DNA of 64,000 nucleotides from Paraburkholderia largidicola (GCF_013426895.1 NZ_AP023174.1:2976001-3040000), one strand, 5' to 3'; positions 1 through 8,627 are shown, numbered from the stretch's first letter. The notes: generated by a model not told the origin, from the sequence alone. Translations and numbers: made by a program.

Positions 1-746
1 TCGGTGCAGGCGCCCGCCGTCAGTGCCACGGCGCTGATCACCAGCAGCGCCAGCGACGTGCGCCACAAGCCGCGCCGCGTGCGCGTCGCGATGAAGATGA
101 ACGGCGCGAACAGATAGAAGCACATCTCCACGCCAATCGACCATCCGCCCGGCACCACCGTATTGACGGCGCTCGGCACCCACGCATGGATGAAAACGAG
201 ATTCGCGACGACATCGCTGACGCCATGTGGCGCTGTGACCTGCGTATCGAAGCGGCCCGCCAGATGATTGCCGAGCGAATACACGGCAATCGCGACGTAA
301 TACAGCGGTGCAATGCGAAAGAAACGCTTGATGTAGAAGCGTCGCGCAATCAACGAACGATCGTTGCCGAAGCGCCTGGATTCTTCTTCGAGCGTCAGCA
401 TGATCGTCACAGCGCTGATGACGAAGAACAGCTGCACGCCGTATTGCCCCATATCCGACACGGCTTGCAGCCACGCGGGGAGCGCGGGCATGAAGAGCGC
501 GAGATGCACGAGAATCACGCCGACGATAGCGAGCGCGCGGCCGGCATCGAGCGCGGCGACGCGAGCTTCTTCGTGCGCCGCGGCCTTCGAAACGGACGCA
601 CTCGCCGCCGCGTTTCCTGACGAGACGTGTGCAGCGACATGCGTAGCCGCGTGCGCGCCAGGCGTCCCCGCCGCGCTCGCGCGGGTCCGCTCCACGCAGC
701 GGCTGCCGATGCGATCAAGCCATGTCAGCGTTCCTGTGAAGCTCAC
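1..746 (-). CDS. Membrane acyltransferase (acyltransferase 3 family), C-terminus cut by window edge
   Basis: Integral membrane O-acyltransferase of the OafA/acyltransferase-3 type, expected to add acetyl or similar groups to sugars of the exopolysaccharide. I read it from a GTG at 746 that follows a strong GGGGAGGA ribosome site five bases upstream; the frame then stays open to base 1. A ~65-residue Ala-rich polar N-terminus precedes the family hallmark DAGRALAIVGVILVHLALF, then a GVQLFFVISA helix, the RRFYIKRFFRIAPLYYVAI segment and WSIGVEMCFYLFAP. About 248 residues are visible; the remaining transmembrane helices lie outside. A second acyltransferase follows upstream on the same strand. 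The acyl donor and the sugar modified cannot be told from sequence. Confidence 0.88.
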   Translation of the reverse strand, partial: MSFTGTLTWLDRIGSRCVERTRASAAGTPGAHAATHVAAHVSSGNAAASASVSKAAAHEEARVAALDAGRALAIVGVILVHLALFMPALPAWLQAVSDMGQYGVQLFFVISAVTIMLTLEEESRRFGNDRSLIARRFYIKRFFRIAPLYYVAIAVYSLGNHLAGRFDTQVTAPHGVSDVVANLVFIHAWVPSAVNTVVPGGWSIGVEMCFYLFAPFIFIATRTRRGLWRTSLALLVISAVALTAGACT

Positions 747-833
747 GCAAATCCTCCCCTTGCGAGCCGGATGCTTCGCCCGCCTGCGCGCACGCGACGC
801 GTGCAGCATGCTGCAGCAATGAATGGGCCGGAA

Positions 834-1979
834 TCAGGACAGCTGCCCACCGACGGGCATTTCCTCACGCACCGACGCATTGCGTTTGGCCGGGAACAGC
901 GCATTGCGCAGCCGCAGGAACGGATACTCGACGGCACGCGTCATCACGTAGCCCGCGATGATCGCGACGGCAGCCTGCGCGGCCAGCGCGACGAACCAGA
1001 TCGCGGCGGGCGGCAAGCCAAGCGCCGTCGCCTTGCGGATCACGATGTCGCCGGGCGCGAGCGCGAGCGAATGCCACAGGTAGATACCGTACGAATACAC
1101 GCCGAGCCACGCAACCCCGCGGTACACGCGCGAAGCGCGCACTTTGCCCGAGTGTTCGAGCATCAGCACGATGAACGCGCAAAAGCCGATCGCCTGAATC
1201 GTATAGCCGATGCTTTCGTCGAGCGGCTCGTGCTTCGTCGCGAGCACGAGCCACGCGACCAGCACGGCCACGACGGCCAGCAGCCAACCGGTACGCTTCG
1301 CGATGCCTTGATAGACATCGGGCTTCATCCAGTAGATCGCGGCAAGGATCACGCCGTACAGCAAACTGTCGATCCGGTACTGCGTATAAAAAAACGCGGC
1401 CTGCAGATCGCCGCCCGCGACTACGAGGCAACGCGCGATCAGCACGATCACGCAGATCCCGCCGAGCACGCTGATGATCGAGCCGGCGCGCATCTTCCAG
1501 CGCGCGAACAGCAGCAGCAACGCGGGCAGAAAGAGATAGAAGTGCTCCTCGACGGCGAGGCTCCACGTCTGCGAGATCGACGTGCCGAAGTAGTTCTGCA
1601 AGTGCGTCAGGTTCTGCCAGAGAAACGAATCCAGCGGATGACGGCCGACAACCGAATGAAACAGGATCAGCACGTAGTAAGCGGGCCAGATCTTGAACAT
1701 CCGCCGCACGATGAAGCGGCCCGCGTCGACGTGGCCCTTCTCCGCGTATTGACGCAGCAGCAGCCCGCCCACCAGAAAGCCGCTCAGCGTGAAGAACAGG
1801 TTCACGCCCTCGCGGCCGAAGTTCTTCAGCGGATACTCGATGATCGAGATCAGCGCGCTGCCCGTATGATTCACATGAAAGTGGTAGCCCATCACCGCGA
1901 TGATCGCGATGCCGCGTACGAAGTCGAGTTCGACCGACCTGCCTCGCATCATCGATTGCGCGCTGCCGAATAGCTTCAT
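834..1979 (-). CDS. Membrane acyltransferase (acyltransferase 3 family)
   Basis: A 381-residue multi-helix membrane protein of the OafA-like acyltransferase-3 family, likely decorating the polysaccharide made by the neighbouring genes. Family landmarks are RSVELDFVRGIAIIAVMGYHFH near residue 15 with the conserved His, REGVNLFFTLSGFLVGGLLL near 57, RFIVRRMFKIWPAYYVLIL near 90, and WSLAVEEHFYLFLPALLLL near 140. About ten hydrophobic helices are visible. It lies 87 bp upstream of the truncated first acyltransferase on the same strand, so the two may be co-transcribed. It is divergent from the polymerase gene at 2363. Substrate is inferred only from context. Confidence 0.9.
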   Translation of the reverse strand: MKLFGSAQSMMRGRSVELDFVRGIAIIAVMGYHFHVNHTGSALISIIEYPLKNFGREGVNLFFTLSGFLVGGLLLRQYAEKGHVDAGRFIVRRMFKIWPAYYVLILFHSVVGRHPLDSFLWQNLTHLQNYFGTSISQTWSLAVEEHFYLFLPALLLLFARWKMRAGSIISVLGGICVIVLIARCLVVAGGDLQAAFFYTQYRIDSLLYGVILAAIYWMKPDVYQGIAKRTGWLLAVVAVLVAWLVLATKHEPLDESIGYTIQAIGFCAFIVLMLEHSGKVRASRVYRGVAWLGVYSYGIYLWHSLALAPGDIVIRKATALGLPPAAIWFVALAAQAAVAIIAGYVMTRAVEYPFLRLRNALFPAKRNASVREEMPVGGQLS

Positions 1980-2362
1980 GCCCGTTCCCCTTCGACGTCG
2001 TTTGCTGGTCTTGATTGTGAGCCGCCACGCGGAGAGCCACTGCCTTTCGTACCTTCAGTGCCTGACGCATTCAGATGCATGCAAACATGCGTCGACAGGC
2101 ACTTTTCGCACGATATTCCAGCCATGTTGCTTGCTCGGACGCGCACTCGCACGCCAAGTTGCTGTCCTTGTCGGACAGCCGGGCTGCGCGCGCCGAACCG
2201 TCTGACCAGAGGCTTTTGGCGCATCGTTTGACCCCGCCAGAACCCAGGCGTATTACGCCTGCGCCGGACTTCACGCAAGGCGCTCCATTTATATTCAGAC
2301 TGAACAGTGACGCGCGTCGCGCTGCCACGATGAACATCGCACCGGGAGAGGGAGAATCGTCG
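1980..2362. other. Divergent intergenic region, no gene seen
   Basis: This 383-bp gap separates the leftward acyltransferase and the rightward polymerase. Open frames run through it but lack coding character and a ribosome site. The one clear structure is a dyad at 2245-2261. Promoters for both directions are expected here, but I could not fix hexamers with confidence. Confidence 0.5.
2245..2261. promoter_or_regulatory. Candidate operator, 8-bp perfect dyad
   Basis: CAGGCGTATTACGCCTG is a perfect 8-bp inverted repeat around a single central T. It lies 102 bp upstream of the polymerase start in the divergent gap between two EPS-locus genes, a fitting place for a dimeric regulator. No regulator is assigned. 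Confidence 0.4.
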
Positions 2363-3871
2363 ATGCGCAACAAGTACGCTACGTTGTGGATCTGGATGTG
2401 CTTGTGCCCACTCGCGCTCGACTACAAGGCACCGGACGCGGATTCGGGCCATGCAGCGCAGATCCTGCTCGTCGCGCCGACTTTCGCCGCTGCGCTCGCG
2501 CTGATTTTCATCGCGCCGCGCTTTCGGGACGCGTCGCCGTTGCGCCGCTTCGTCACGCTTTGCCTCGTGTTGAGCGTGCCCGGCAGTCTGATTTCGCAGA
2601 TGGTGCAAGACAACGACTTCGGCAACTATCTACGCGTCGTGTTGCCATTTCTGCTGTTCCTGCTCGGCTACGCGGTGGCGTGCCATCCGTGGCATGAAAA
2701 CCGCATCGGGCAGATGGAAAAGGCGCTCTTCTGGGCGAACCTCATCTGTCTGGTCTTCACGTTCGTCTTCGGCATTGCGACGGGCGGCGGACTGGGCGGT
2801 ATCGCCGACGTGCGCTTCCGTATCGTCTCGGTGACCCTGCTCGGGCTGCAAGGCGTACTGCTGCACGAATTCGTGCTCGCGCGGCGCTTTTCGCCATTCA
2901 TGCTCGCAGTGTTTCTCGGTACGGTGCTCGTCGAGCTGTTGAGCGTGACGCGCAGTCTGCTGGTCGGCACGGTGTTGCTGTTCATGCTGGCCGCGTGGAT
3001 GAGCGCGCCGTCGCTGCGTTACCTGCTGCGCTCGGCCATTCGTACGTTCATCGTGAGTATCGTGCTCGGCGCGATGGGCGCGCTCGCGATACTGAGCATG
3101 CCGTCCGTCAGCGAGCACTGGATGCAGCGCTTCACGGCCGCCTCCAATACGCAGACGGGCAAAGACCCGACGACGATCACGCGTCTTGCCGAAATCAAGG
3201 ACCAGTTCGATCAGGTCACGTCGTCGACGCAATCGCTGCTGCTCGGCGAGGGCTACGGCCATTACTACCGCTATTCGCCGCAATATCTGCCCGATCTCGC
3301 GGGACAGATCAGCGAAAAGGACTTCTACGCGATCCGCGAATGGGCGGCGGGCCACAACTTCTGGATTTATCAGCTGTTCGCGGGCGGCCTGCTGTTCGGA
3401 CTCGCGCTGCCGCTCGCCGTCCTCTTCACGCTGGGACACTGCACGCTCGCCTACCGACGATGGCGCGCAAAAAGCCCCGGTGCGCCACTTCTTCCCGTGT
3501 TCGGCCGCTCGATCCTGCTGCTTGCCGCGCTGCCTGCCACGTCGATCGGCGGCAATCCACTCGGCCCGCGTTTCTCGGGACTCGTATTCGGCGTCGCGCT
3601 CGGTTTGACGGTCGCGACGTATTGTCGTTTGCATCGACAGCTGGACGCCAAGGCGCGCCTGAAAGTCGAGCCCGTGACGCCGCCGCCATCGGCGCGCGCG
3701 ACGGCCGTCGCGCAGAAACCGCCGACCCAGCCGCCCGTCCAGCCGCCCCGCCCCGCGCCGTTCGCGTCGGCTGCCGCGCGAGGCACGCTGAAAGACGCAA
3801 CAGGGTCAGAACCGTACGACGCAGACCGCACACGCGATCTGCGTCAGCGAGGCATGCCGGCGTCCGCGTGA
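2363..3871 (+). CDS. O-antigen ligase/polymerase-like membrane protein
   Basis: A 502-residue polytopic membrane protein with about 10-12 hydrophobic segments, resembling Wzy polymerases and O-antigen ligases in architecture. Its role is probably to polymerise EPS repeat units in the inner membrane. I start it at 2363, behind GGGAGAGGGAGA; an in-frame ATG at 2330 and a longer open frame from 2075 are less likely. A long loop around residues 260-330 (containing GEGYGHYYRYSPQY and REWAAGHNFWIYQL) fits the large periplasmic loop of the family. The last ~80 residues form a proline-rich cytoplasmic-looking tail, which is unusual. Polymerases are poorly conserved, so polymerase and ligase cannot be separated. 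A glycosyltransferase follows 95 bp downstream. Confidence 0.72.
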   Translation: MRNKYATLWIWMCLCPLALDYKAPDADSGHAAQILLVAPTFAAALALIFIAPRFRDASPLRRFVTLCLVLSVPGSLISQMVQDNDFGNYLRVVLPFLLFLLGYAVACHPWHENRIGQMEKALFWANLICLVFTFVFGIATGGGLGGIADVRFRIVSVTLLGLQGVLLHEFVLARRFSPFMLAVFLGTVLVELLSVTRSLLVGTVLLFMLAAWMSAPSLRYLLRSAIRTFIVSIVLGAMGALAILSMPSVSEHWMQRFTAASNTQTGKDPTTITRLAEIKDQFDQVTSSTQSLLLGEGYGHYYRYSPQYLPDLAGQISEKDFYAIREWAAGHNFWIYQLFAGGLLFGLALPLAVLFTLGHCTLAYRRWRAKSPGAPLLPVFGRSILLLAALPATSIGGNPLGPRFSGLVFGVALGLTVATYCRLHRQLDAKARLKVEPVTPPPSARATAVAQKPPTQPPVQPPRPAPFASAAARGTLKDATGSEPYDADRTRDLRQRGMPASA

Positions 3872-3966
3872 CGTGCGCTCCGGCGCATGTCGTGCATCAC
3901 GCGGATCGTCTCGTTTCATCGCCCGGCTGCGCCGGTCCTTTTCGCACTACGCCGTGTTATTCGCCA

Positions 3967-5214
3967 ATGAAAATTCTTCATCTACTTTCGACAGTCGACC
4001 CACGGGCAGGTGGACCGACTGAAGGTGTACGACAGAGCGGCGTCGCGATGGCGGCGCTGGGTCACGAGATCGAGGTCGCGTCGCTCGATGCCGCCGATGC
4101 GCCGCATGTCCGCGACTTCCCGTTGCCCGTGCATGCGCTCGGTCCGGGACGCAACTACTACGGCTTCACGCCCGATTTCGTGCCGTGGCTCGCACGCGAG
4201 GCGCAGCGCTTCGACGCGGTGATCGTGCATGGACTGTGGCAATACCATGGCTTCGGCGCATGGCGCGCGCTGCGCGCGTCGAAAGTGCCGTACTACGTGT
4301 ACACGCACGGCATGCTCGATCCGTATTTCAAGCGCACGTATCCGCTCAAGCATCTGAAGAAGTGGGCGTACTGGCCGTGGGCGGAATATCGCGTGCTGCG
4401 CGACGCGGCCGCCGTGATTTTCACCACGGAGGAAGAGCGGCTGCTCGCGCGGCAATCGTTCTGGCTGTATCGCGCGAACGAACGCGTCGTGCCGTTCGGC
4501 ACCAACCCGCCGCCGCCGCATGCACAGGCGCTGCGCGAAGCATTCTGGAGCGCTTATCCGCAGCTGCGCGGCAAGCGGATCGTGCTGTTTCTCGGGCGCA
4601 TCCACGAGAAAAAGGGCTGCGATCTGCTGATTCACGCCTTCGCCGATCATGCGCAGCGCGACCCGGATGCGCATCTCGTGATTGCGGGTCCCGATGCGAC
4701 GGGCTGGCAGCGGCCGTTGCAGGCGCTCGCGCGCTCATGTGGAATCGAAGAACGGATTGCGTGGCCGGGCATGCTGCAAGGCGATCTGAAATGGGGCGCC
4801 TTCTATGCGAGCGATGTGTTCGCGCTGCCGTCGCATCAGGAGAACTTCGGCGTGGCCGTCGCGGAAGCGTTGGCGTGCGGCCTGCCCGTGCTGCTGTCGG
4901 ACAAGGTCGGCGTGTGGCGCGAAGTGGAAAACGACCATGCGGGCTTCGTATCGAGCGACACGATCAACGGCATGCAGCGCAATCTGCTGAACTGGCATAC
5001 GCTCGACGCCGCCGCGAAGGGGAACATGCGCGAGCAGGCGCGCAGGACGTTCGACGCGCGCTTCGGTATCGAGAGCATGGTCGATTCGTTGACTGCGCTG
5101 CTCCAACCGCAACCTGCCGTTGTGACTCGCAGCGCCGATCAGCAGTCGCCGCAGAACACGCCTGGTGCGATGCCGAGGAAGGTGCCGGCGCAGAGGGAGC
5201 CGTCGGTGAATTGA
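3967..5214 (+). CDS. Glycosyltransferase, GT4 family
   Basis: A 415-residue GT-B fold retaining glycosyltransferase, expected to add one sugar to the lipid-linked EPS repeat unit on the cytoplasmic face. The start MKILHLLSTVDPRAGGPTEG is typical of GT4 enzymes with a Gly-rich acceptor-side loop. The C-terminal domain has VLFLGRIHEKKGCDLLIHAF near residue 205 and the E-x7-E motif in HQENFGVAVAEALACG near 290. The open frame extends far upstream inside the polymerase gene in another phase; the ATG at 3967 is chosen from homology. A strong terminator follows at 5235, so this gene ends the rightward polymerase-GT unit. Sugar specificity is unknown. Confidence 0.88.
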   Translation: MKILHLLSTVDPRAGGPTEGVRQSGVAMAALGHEIEVASLDAADAPHVRDFPLPVHALGPGRNYYGFTPDFVPWLAREAQRFDAVIVHGLWQYHGFGAWRALRASKVPYYVYTHGMLDPYFKRTYPLKHLKKWAYWPWAEYRVLRDAAAVIFTTEEERLLARQSFWLYRANERVVPFGTNPPPPHAQALREAFWSAYPQLRGKRIVLFLGRIHEKKGCDLLIHAFADHAQRDPDAHLVIAGPDATGWQRPLQALARSCGIEERIAWPGMLQGDLKWGAFYASDVFALPSHQENFGVAVAEALACGLPVLLSDKVGVWREVENDHAGFVSSDTINGMQRNLLNWHTLDAAAKGNMREQARRTFDARFGIESMVDSLTALLQPQPAVVTRSADQQSPQNTPGAMPRKVPAQREPSVN

Positions 5215-5234
5215 GAGTTGCCGTGACCACGCTA

Positions 5235-5270
5235 TGGGCCAGGATCGGTAACGCGATCCTGGCCCATTTC
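5235..5270 (+). terminator. Rho-independent terminator after glycosyltransferase
   Basis: TGGGCCAGGATCG (5235-5247) pairs perfectly with CGATCCTGGCCCA (5254-5266) over a 6-nt loop, followed by TTTC TTTC. It lies 20 bp after the stop codon and separates the EPS unit from the Hcp cassette. Confidence 0.85.
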
Positions 5271-5396
5271 TTTCAGTTCCCGCCTATTCGCTTCCCTATA
5301 CCCCACCCGATTGATTTCTTCTGGCGATTTCCCTTCGAACTATCGCGACCTCAACTAATCCATCGTTATCCTGAAAATAGGGGTTCGTGACGTGGG

Positions 5397-5426
5397 TTGA
5401 TTGGTGACGTTGCTTCGATTTACTAT
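5397..5426 (+). promoter_or_regulatory. Candidate sigma-70 promoter for the hcp cassette
   Basis: TTGATT (5397-5402) and TACTAT (5421-5426) are separated by 18 bp, in an AT-richer stretch. The inferred transcription start near 5433 gives a leader of about 64 nt before the hcp ATG. Confidence 0.42.
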
Positions 5427-5496
5427 GCACCGGCCTCTGCGTCGCCAATAGTAAAGGCACCCCACATCAACACGTCTCGACGTTCAGGATCTTCTG

Positions 5497-5973
5497 ATGA
5501 CACATGACATTTTCTTAAGAATTCAAGGCATCGACGGAGAATCACAAGACGCGAGCCACACAAATGAAATCGATGTGCTCGACTGGACGTGGAAGGTGAC
5601 ACAGCAGTCAAGCATGATGTCCGGTTCGGGGGGTGGCGCAGGGAAGGCGACTGTATCGGACCTTGAATTTACACATCAGATTGACAAGGCAAGTCCCAAT
5701 CTTGCCCGGTACTGCTTTACAGGTACCCACATCCCCGACGCCAGGCTGGTCATGCGTAAGACAGGCGGTGTCCCACACGAATTTCTACGCATCACGATGT
5801 ACGACGTACTCATTTCACACGTCGAACCGTTTGTTGACGAGAACGGTGCTATCGAATGCGTGCGACTGTCCTTCGCGCGAATGAAAAAGGAATACGCTCT
5901 TCAAAATGCGTTGGGGGGCAATGGCGGGACCGTTACTGCGTTGTTTGATGTCAAACAGAACGTTACGCGGTGA
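5497..5973 (+). CDS. hcp: Hcp-family type VI secretion protein (orphan)
   Basis: A 158-residue Hcp-family protein. Hcp forms hexameric rings stacked into the inner tube of the type VI secretion system and carries effectors in or fused to the ring. It begins MTHDIFLRIQGIDGES and shows the characteristic IDVLDWTWKV, KATVSDLEFTHQIDKASP and RCRLSFARMKKEY-like block near residue 125. Length matches plain Hcp, so no C-terminal toxin is fused. No other type VI genes are in the window, so it is an orphan. Its stop overlaps a GTG of the next frame, and three small genes run tightly together. Base composition is visibly lower in GC than the flanking EPS genes, which suggests acquisition. An AGGA ribosome site lies 7 nt before the ATG. 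Confidence 0.9.
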   Translation: MTHDIFLRIQGIDGESQDASHTNEIDVLDWTWKVTQQSSMMSGSGGGAGKATVSDLEFTHQIDKASPNLARYCFTGTHIPDARLVMRKTGGVPHEFLRITMYDVLISHVEPFVDENGAIECVRLSFARMKKEYALQNALGGNGGTVTALFDVKQNVTR

Positions 5974-5984
5974 GGCGCTTGTGC

Positions 5985-6422
5985 ATGAGTGACAACACTT
6001 ATAAGTTTCAAGACCACTACAACCTGTCGCCGCCTGAATTGTTCCTTTTCATCGCGTTGGATCAAACAAAAAGGCAGCTGGGCTTTGCCGACCTTGCAGC
6101 AGTTGCAACATGGCTTCTTGGTGTCAACGACGTTCCCGTTCCGGGGAAACCCATTACCGCAACGCCGGGAACATCCGTGATGTCTCTGTTCTTTCGAAAC
6201 GTCATCACGAAAAAGACGAAAATGCCGCTCCCAACCTTGACGATGAAAAGCTTCAGCACCAAGGGAGTCAGGCTTATTTACACGCGTAGCCTCGGGGCTT
6301 TCATCGGTCGTGCCATTCCCGTTGTTGACCTGATGTTCATGGGCTATGATGCGACCCTCATCATGTACCGTTCCGTGCAAAGGTACAACGCAATGGTCAA
6401 ACGGGAAGACCAGCTTGGATGA
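5985..6422 (+). CDS. STM2901-family protein, possible Hcp-linked effector
   Basis: A 145-residue protein resembling the STM2901 family of Salmonella, of unknown biochemical activity. The recognisable core is PGTSVMSLFFRN near residue 60, MPLPTLTMKSF, then YTRSLGAFIGRAIPVVDLMF and a YD...RYNAMVKREDQLG tail. The GRAIPVVDLMFMGYDATLIM stretch is hydrophobic enough to insert in or touch a membrane. I start at ATG 5985 with TGAGG upstream; a GTG at 5970 overlapping the hcp stop is the alternative. It is locked between hcp and a DUF1493 gene, overlapping the latter by 8 nt. That layout would suit an effector with its partner, but this is inference. Confidence 0.75.
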   Translation: MSDNTYKFQDHYNLSPPELFLFIALDQTKRQLGFADLAAVATWLLGVNDVPVPGKPITATPGTSVMSLFFRNVITKKTKMPLPTLTMKSFSTKGVRLIYTRSLGAFIGRAIPVVDLMFMGYDATLIMYRSVQRYNAMVKREDQLG

Positions 6423-6804
6423 TCCTCTCTGGAAAGAACTGACCGCCTTCACGCGCGAAGAAGTCGGTGGGACCCGGCTGTTCGGAAAAGAGCCGACGCT
6501 CACGCCGTCAACGCGCATTCTCGATGACCTTCGTATCGATGGCGTCGACGCGATTGAGTTTGTTGACAAGCTATTCGAAAAATTCGCCGTCGAGGGCGAT
6601 TTTCCTTATGCGCGCTATATCGGTCCCGAAAGCCCGGCCAATATCCTTTGCGCAATCCCCGCGCTGATTTGCGGCTTGTTCAACCGCAACCGCCCGCCGC
6701 ACCCCGATGAACACCCGCTCACGCTCGGGATGCTTTACGAAGCGATGCGGGCCGGCCGATGGGATACCAAAGAGGTTGAAGCGAATCAAAGAAAGGCTTC
6801 ATAG
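6415..6804 (+). CDS. DUF1493 family protein, possible immunity or adaptor
   Basis: A 129-residue protein matching my knowledge of the DUF1493 family, whose function is not established. I start it at a TTG at 6415 behind GGGAAGA, because the encoded MDDPLWKELTAFTREE is where family members begin and upstream codons lie inside the preceding gene. Residues TRILDDLRIDGVDAIEFVDKLFEKF near 30-55 resemble an acyl-carrier-protein-like helical layout. The tail carries PHPDEHPLTLGMLYEAMRAGRW. It overlaps the STM2901-like gene by 8 nt, implying translational coupling. In Salmonella STM2900 (DUF1493) and STM2901 are neighbours too. Immunity or chaperone role is a guess from position. Confidence 0.75.
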   Translation: MDDPLWKELTAFTREEVGGTRLFGKEPTLTPSTRILDDLRIDGVDAIEFVDKLFEKFAVEGDFPYARYIGPESPANILCAIPALICGLFNRNRPPHPDEHPLTLGMLYEAMRAGRWDTKEVEANQRKAS

Positions 6805-6881
6805 GAGGCAAGGACCTTCGCCTGCCAACCTGATCAGCCGGTATGCGATGCGGGGGCCGCAGAAGCACAACTGCGCCGCCC

Positions 6882-8627
6882 TCAGATCGCCTCATTCCCC
6901 CCAGCCCGAACCAGCGACTGTGCCGCAATCGGCAGCTTGCCCAATTCGGCGTTCGACACGCCAAACCGCATGCTCCCGGCCGCCTCGCCGATCGGCAGTA
7001 TCGTCGCCGTATCAGGCTTGCCGAGCCGCTGCGCGAGATGCTCGCCCAGCCGCAATGCGAGCGCCGAGATCGTGATCGTCGGGAAGTTGGCGCCGACCGT
7101 CGGAAACACCGAGCTTCCCGCGACATACAGATTGCTCATGCCATGCATCTTGCAGTCGCGGTCCACAACGCCTTCGCGCGCTGAATCGTGCATCCGCGTC
7201 GTGCCCATGTGATGCCACGTGCCTTCGAGCTTCGACGGCAACGACGCGCGGCCTTCGAGTGGCTCGTCGAGCTCGACGTCAGCGACGCCCATCATCTTCA
7301 GTTCGTCGGCGAGCAGCTGGAACGTTCGGTCGAACGTGCGCTGCACCAGTTCCGTGAGACGCCAGTCGACTTTCACGCGCGGCAGGCCAAGCGCATCCTT
7401 GCGATCCGATAGCGTGACGCGGCTGTCGCGGTTCGGCTCCGCTTCGACGATCGCCTGCAGCTTCACGTCCGAAATCAGCGCACGCAATTGCAGCAGACGC
7501 GTGAGACCGAAGCCGACGGTATCGACGGGATGCGCGGCCATCGTCAGATAATCGTCGCGCGCGCGGCGGCCCGGCTGTTCCTTGCGATGCAGCGCCTCGC
7601 GGCAGCGGATCAACGCTTCCGATCCCGCACTGCCTTCACCGAAGAAACGCGAGAAGAACCATACGCGCGAATTGAGCAGCTTCTCGCGCTTGATGACGTC
7701 GTGCGTCAGCGCGAACTGCGACGAGATATGCGTGCCGTGCGCCGCGACGGCGGCGTTCTGGTAGTGATACTTGATGTCGTACAGCTTGTTGCGCGACCAT
7801 TCTTTCGTGAACTTCACCGTGCCCGTCATCAGGCGCGGATGATCCATGAAGAAGCGGCCCACCAGATCGTGCCCGTTGCCGAGTCCCGCTGCCTGCACCT
7901 TGTTCGACGCGAGCAGCAACCGCGCGTTCTCGATGCCGCCTGTCGCGAGCACGAACACCTTCGCGTTCACGCGAAAGCGCTTGCCCGTCAGCGTCGCGAC
8001 ATCGACGCCCGTGACTTCGGACGCCTGCGCATCGGAGTCGATATTCACGACGTTCGCATGCAGGAACACGCGCACCCGTTCCGAGCGCCGCAATACCTCG
8101 CGATACACCTTGCCGAAGCGCACAGGCGGGCTGAACTGCGAAACGGTGTCGCGCACGTTGCCCGACATCATCGGATAGCGCCGCACGTCGGTCCGGTTGA
8201 TCTGTTGCTCCCACCACGCGGGGTCGAAATTGTGCGGGCCGAGCTTGAGCAGCGCATGGGTGCGCAGATAATACGGCGCAAGCTCTTCGAGGCCGAATGG
8301 CCAGCCGCTATGCGCGACCCAGTCCTTCTTGTCGAAGTCCCACGGATCGAGCGGACGGCACCAGCCGCCCCAGCAATTGCTGCTGCCGCCCAGATAGCGG
8401 CTGCGGCAGCCGTCCGCAAAGGCGTACGGAATCCCGACGTTCTCGCCGCGATAGAGATCGCGCGTTTCGTCGTCGGCCTTGTAGCCGCCACTTTCGAGCA
8501 CGCAGCAGTCGATGCCCGCGCGTTCCAGTTCCATCGCGAGCGTGATACCCGCGACGCCTGCCCCGATGATGCATACCGTCGTCGACACAGCGACGCCCTG
8601 TTCGACACTGCGGGTATCGATAAACAT
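6882..8627 (-). CDS. GMC-family FAD-dependent oxidoreductase
   Basis: A 581-residue flavoprotein of the glucose-methanol-choline oxidoreductase family, oxidising an alcohol or sugar hydroxyl. I start at 8627, preceded by GGGAGCAGGGG; the first 41 codons of the longer frame are non-coding. The FAD Rossmann motif is VCIIGAGVAGITLAMELE near residue 18, and GGSSNCWGGW near 80 is the GMC signature-like loop. The C-terminal domain holds GTWHHMGTTRMH and VDRDCKMHGMSNLYVAGSSVFPT with the catalytic His region and flavin contacts. It points the same way as the wcaF-like gene 255 bp upstream, inside the EPS locus. A GMC enzyme is not a standard EPS-assembly component; it may oxidise a sugar or lipid intermediate. 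Confidence 0.88.
   Translation of the reverse strand: MFIDTRSVEQGVAVSTTVCIIGAGVAGITLAMELERAGIDCCVLESGGYKADDETRDLYRGENVGIPYAFADGCRSRYLGGSSNCWGGWCRPLDPWDFDKKDWVAHSGWPFGLEELAPYYLRTHALLKLGPHNFDPAWWEQQINRTDVRRYPMMSGNVRDTVSQFSPPVRFGKVYREVLRRSERVRVFLHANVVNIDSDAQASEVTGVDVATLTGKRFRVNAKVFVLATGGIENARLLLASNKVQAAGLGNGHDLVGRFFMDHPRLMTGTVKFTKEWSRNKLYDIKYHYQNAAVAAHGTHISSQFALTHDVIKREKLLNSRVWFFSRFFGEGSAGSEALIRCREALHRKEQPGRRARDDYLTMAAHPVDTVGFGLTRLLQLRALISDVKLQAIVEAEPNRDSRVTLSDRKDALGLPRVKVDWRLTELVQRTFDRTFQLLADELKMMGVADVELDEPLEGRASLPSKLEGTWHHMGTTRMHDSAREGVVDRDCKMHGMSNLYVAGSSVFPTVGANFPTITISALALRLGEHLAQRLGKPDTATILPIGEAAGSMRFGVSNAELGKLPIAAQSLVRAGGNEAI

Noticed and set aside
2075..2362. Upstream extension of the polymerase gene
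   Set aside because: The extra N-terminus is charged and lacks helix character; a strong ribosome site supports ATG 2363.
5497..6804. A complete type VI secretion cluster
   Set aside because: Only hcp is present. No sheath, baseplate, TssM or ClpV genes occur in the window.
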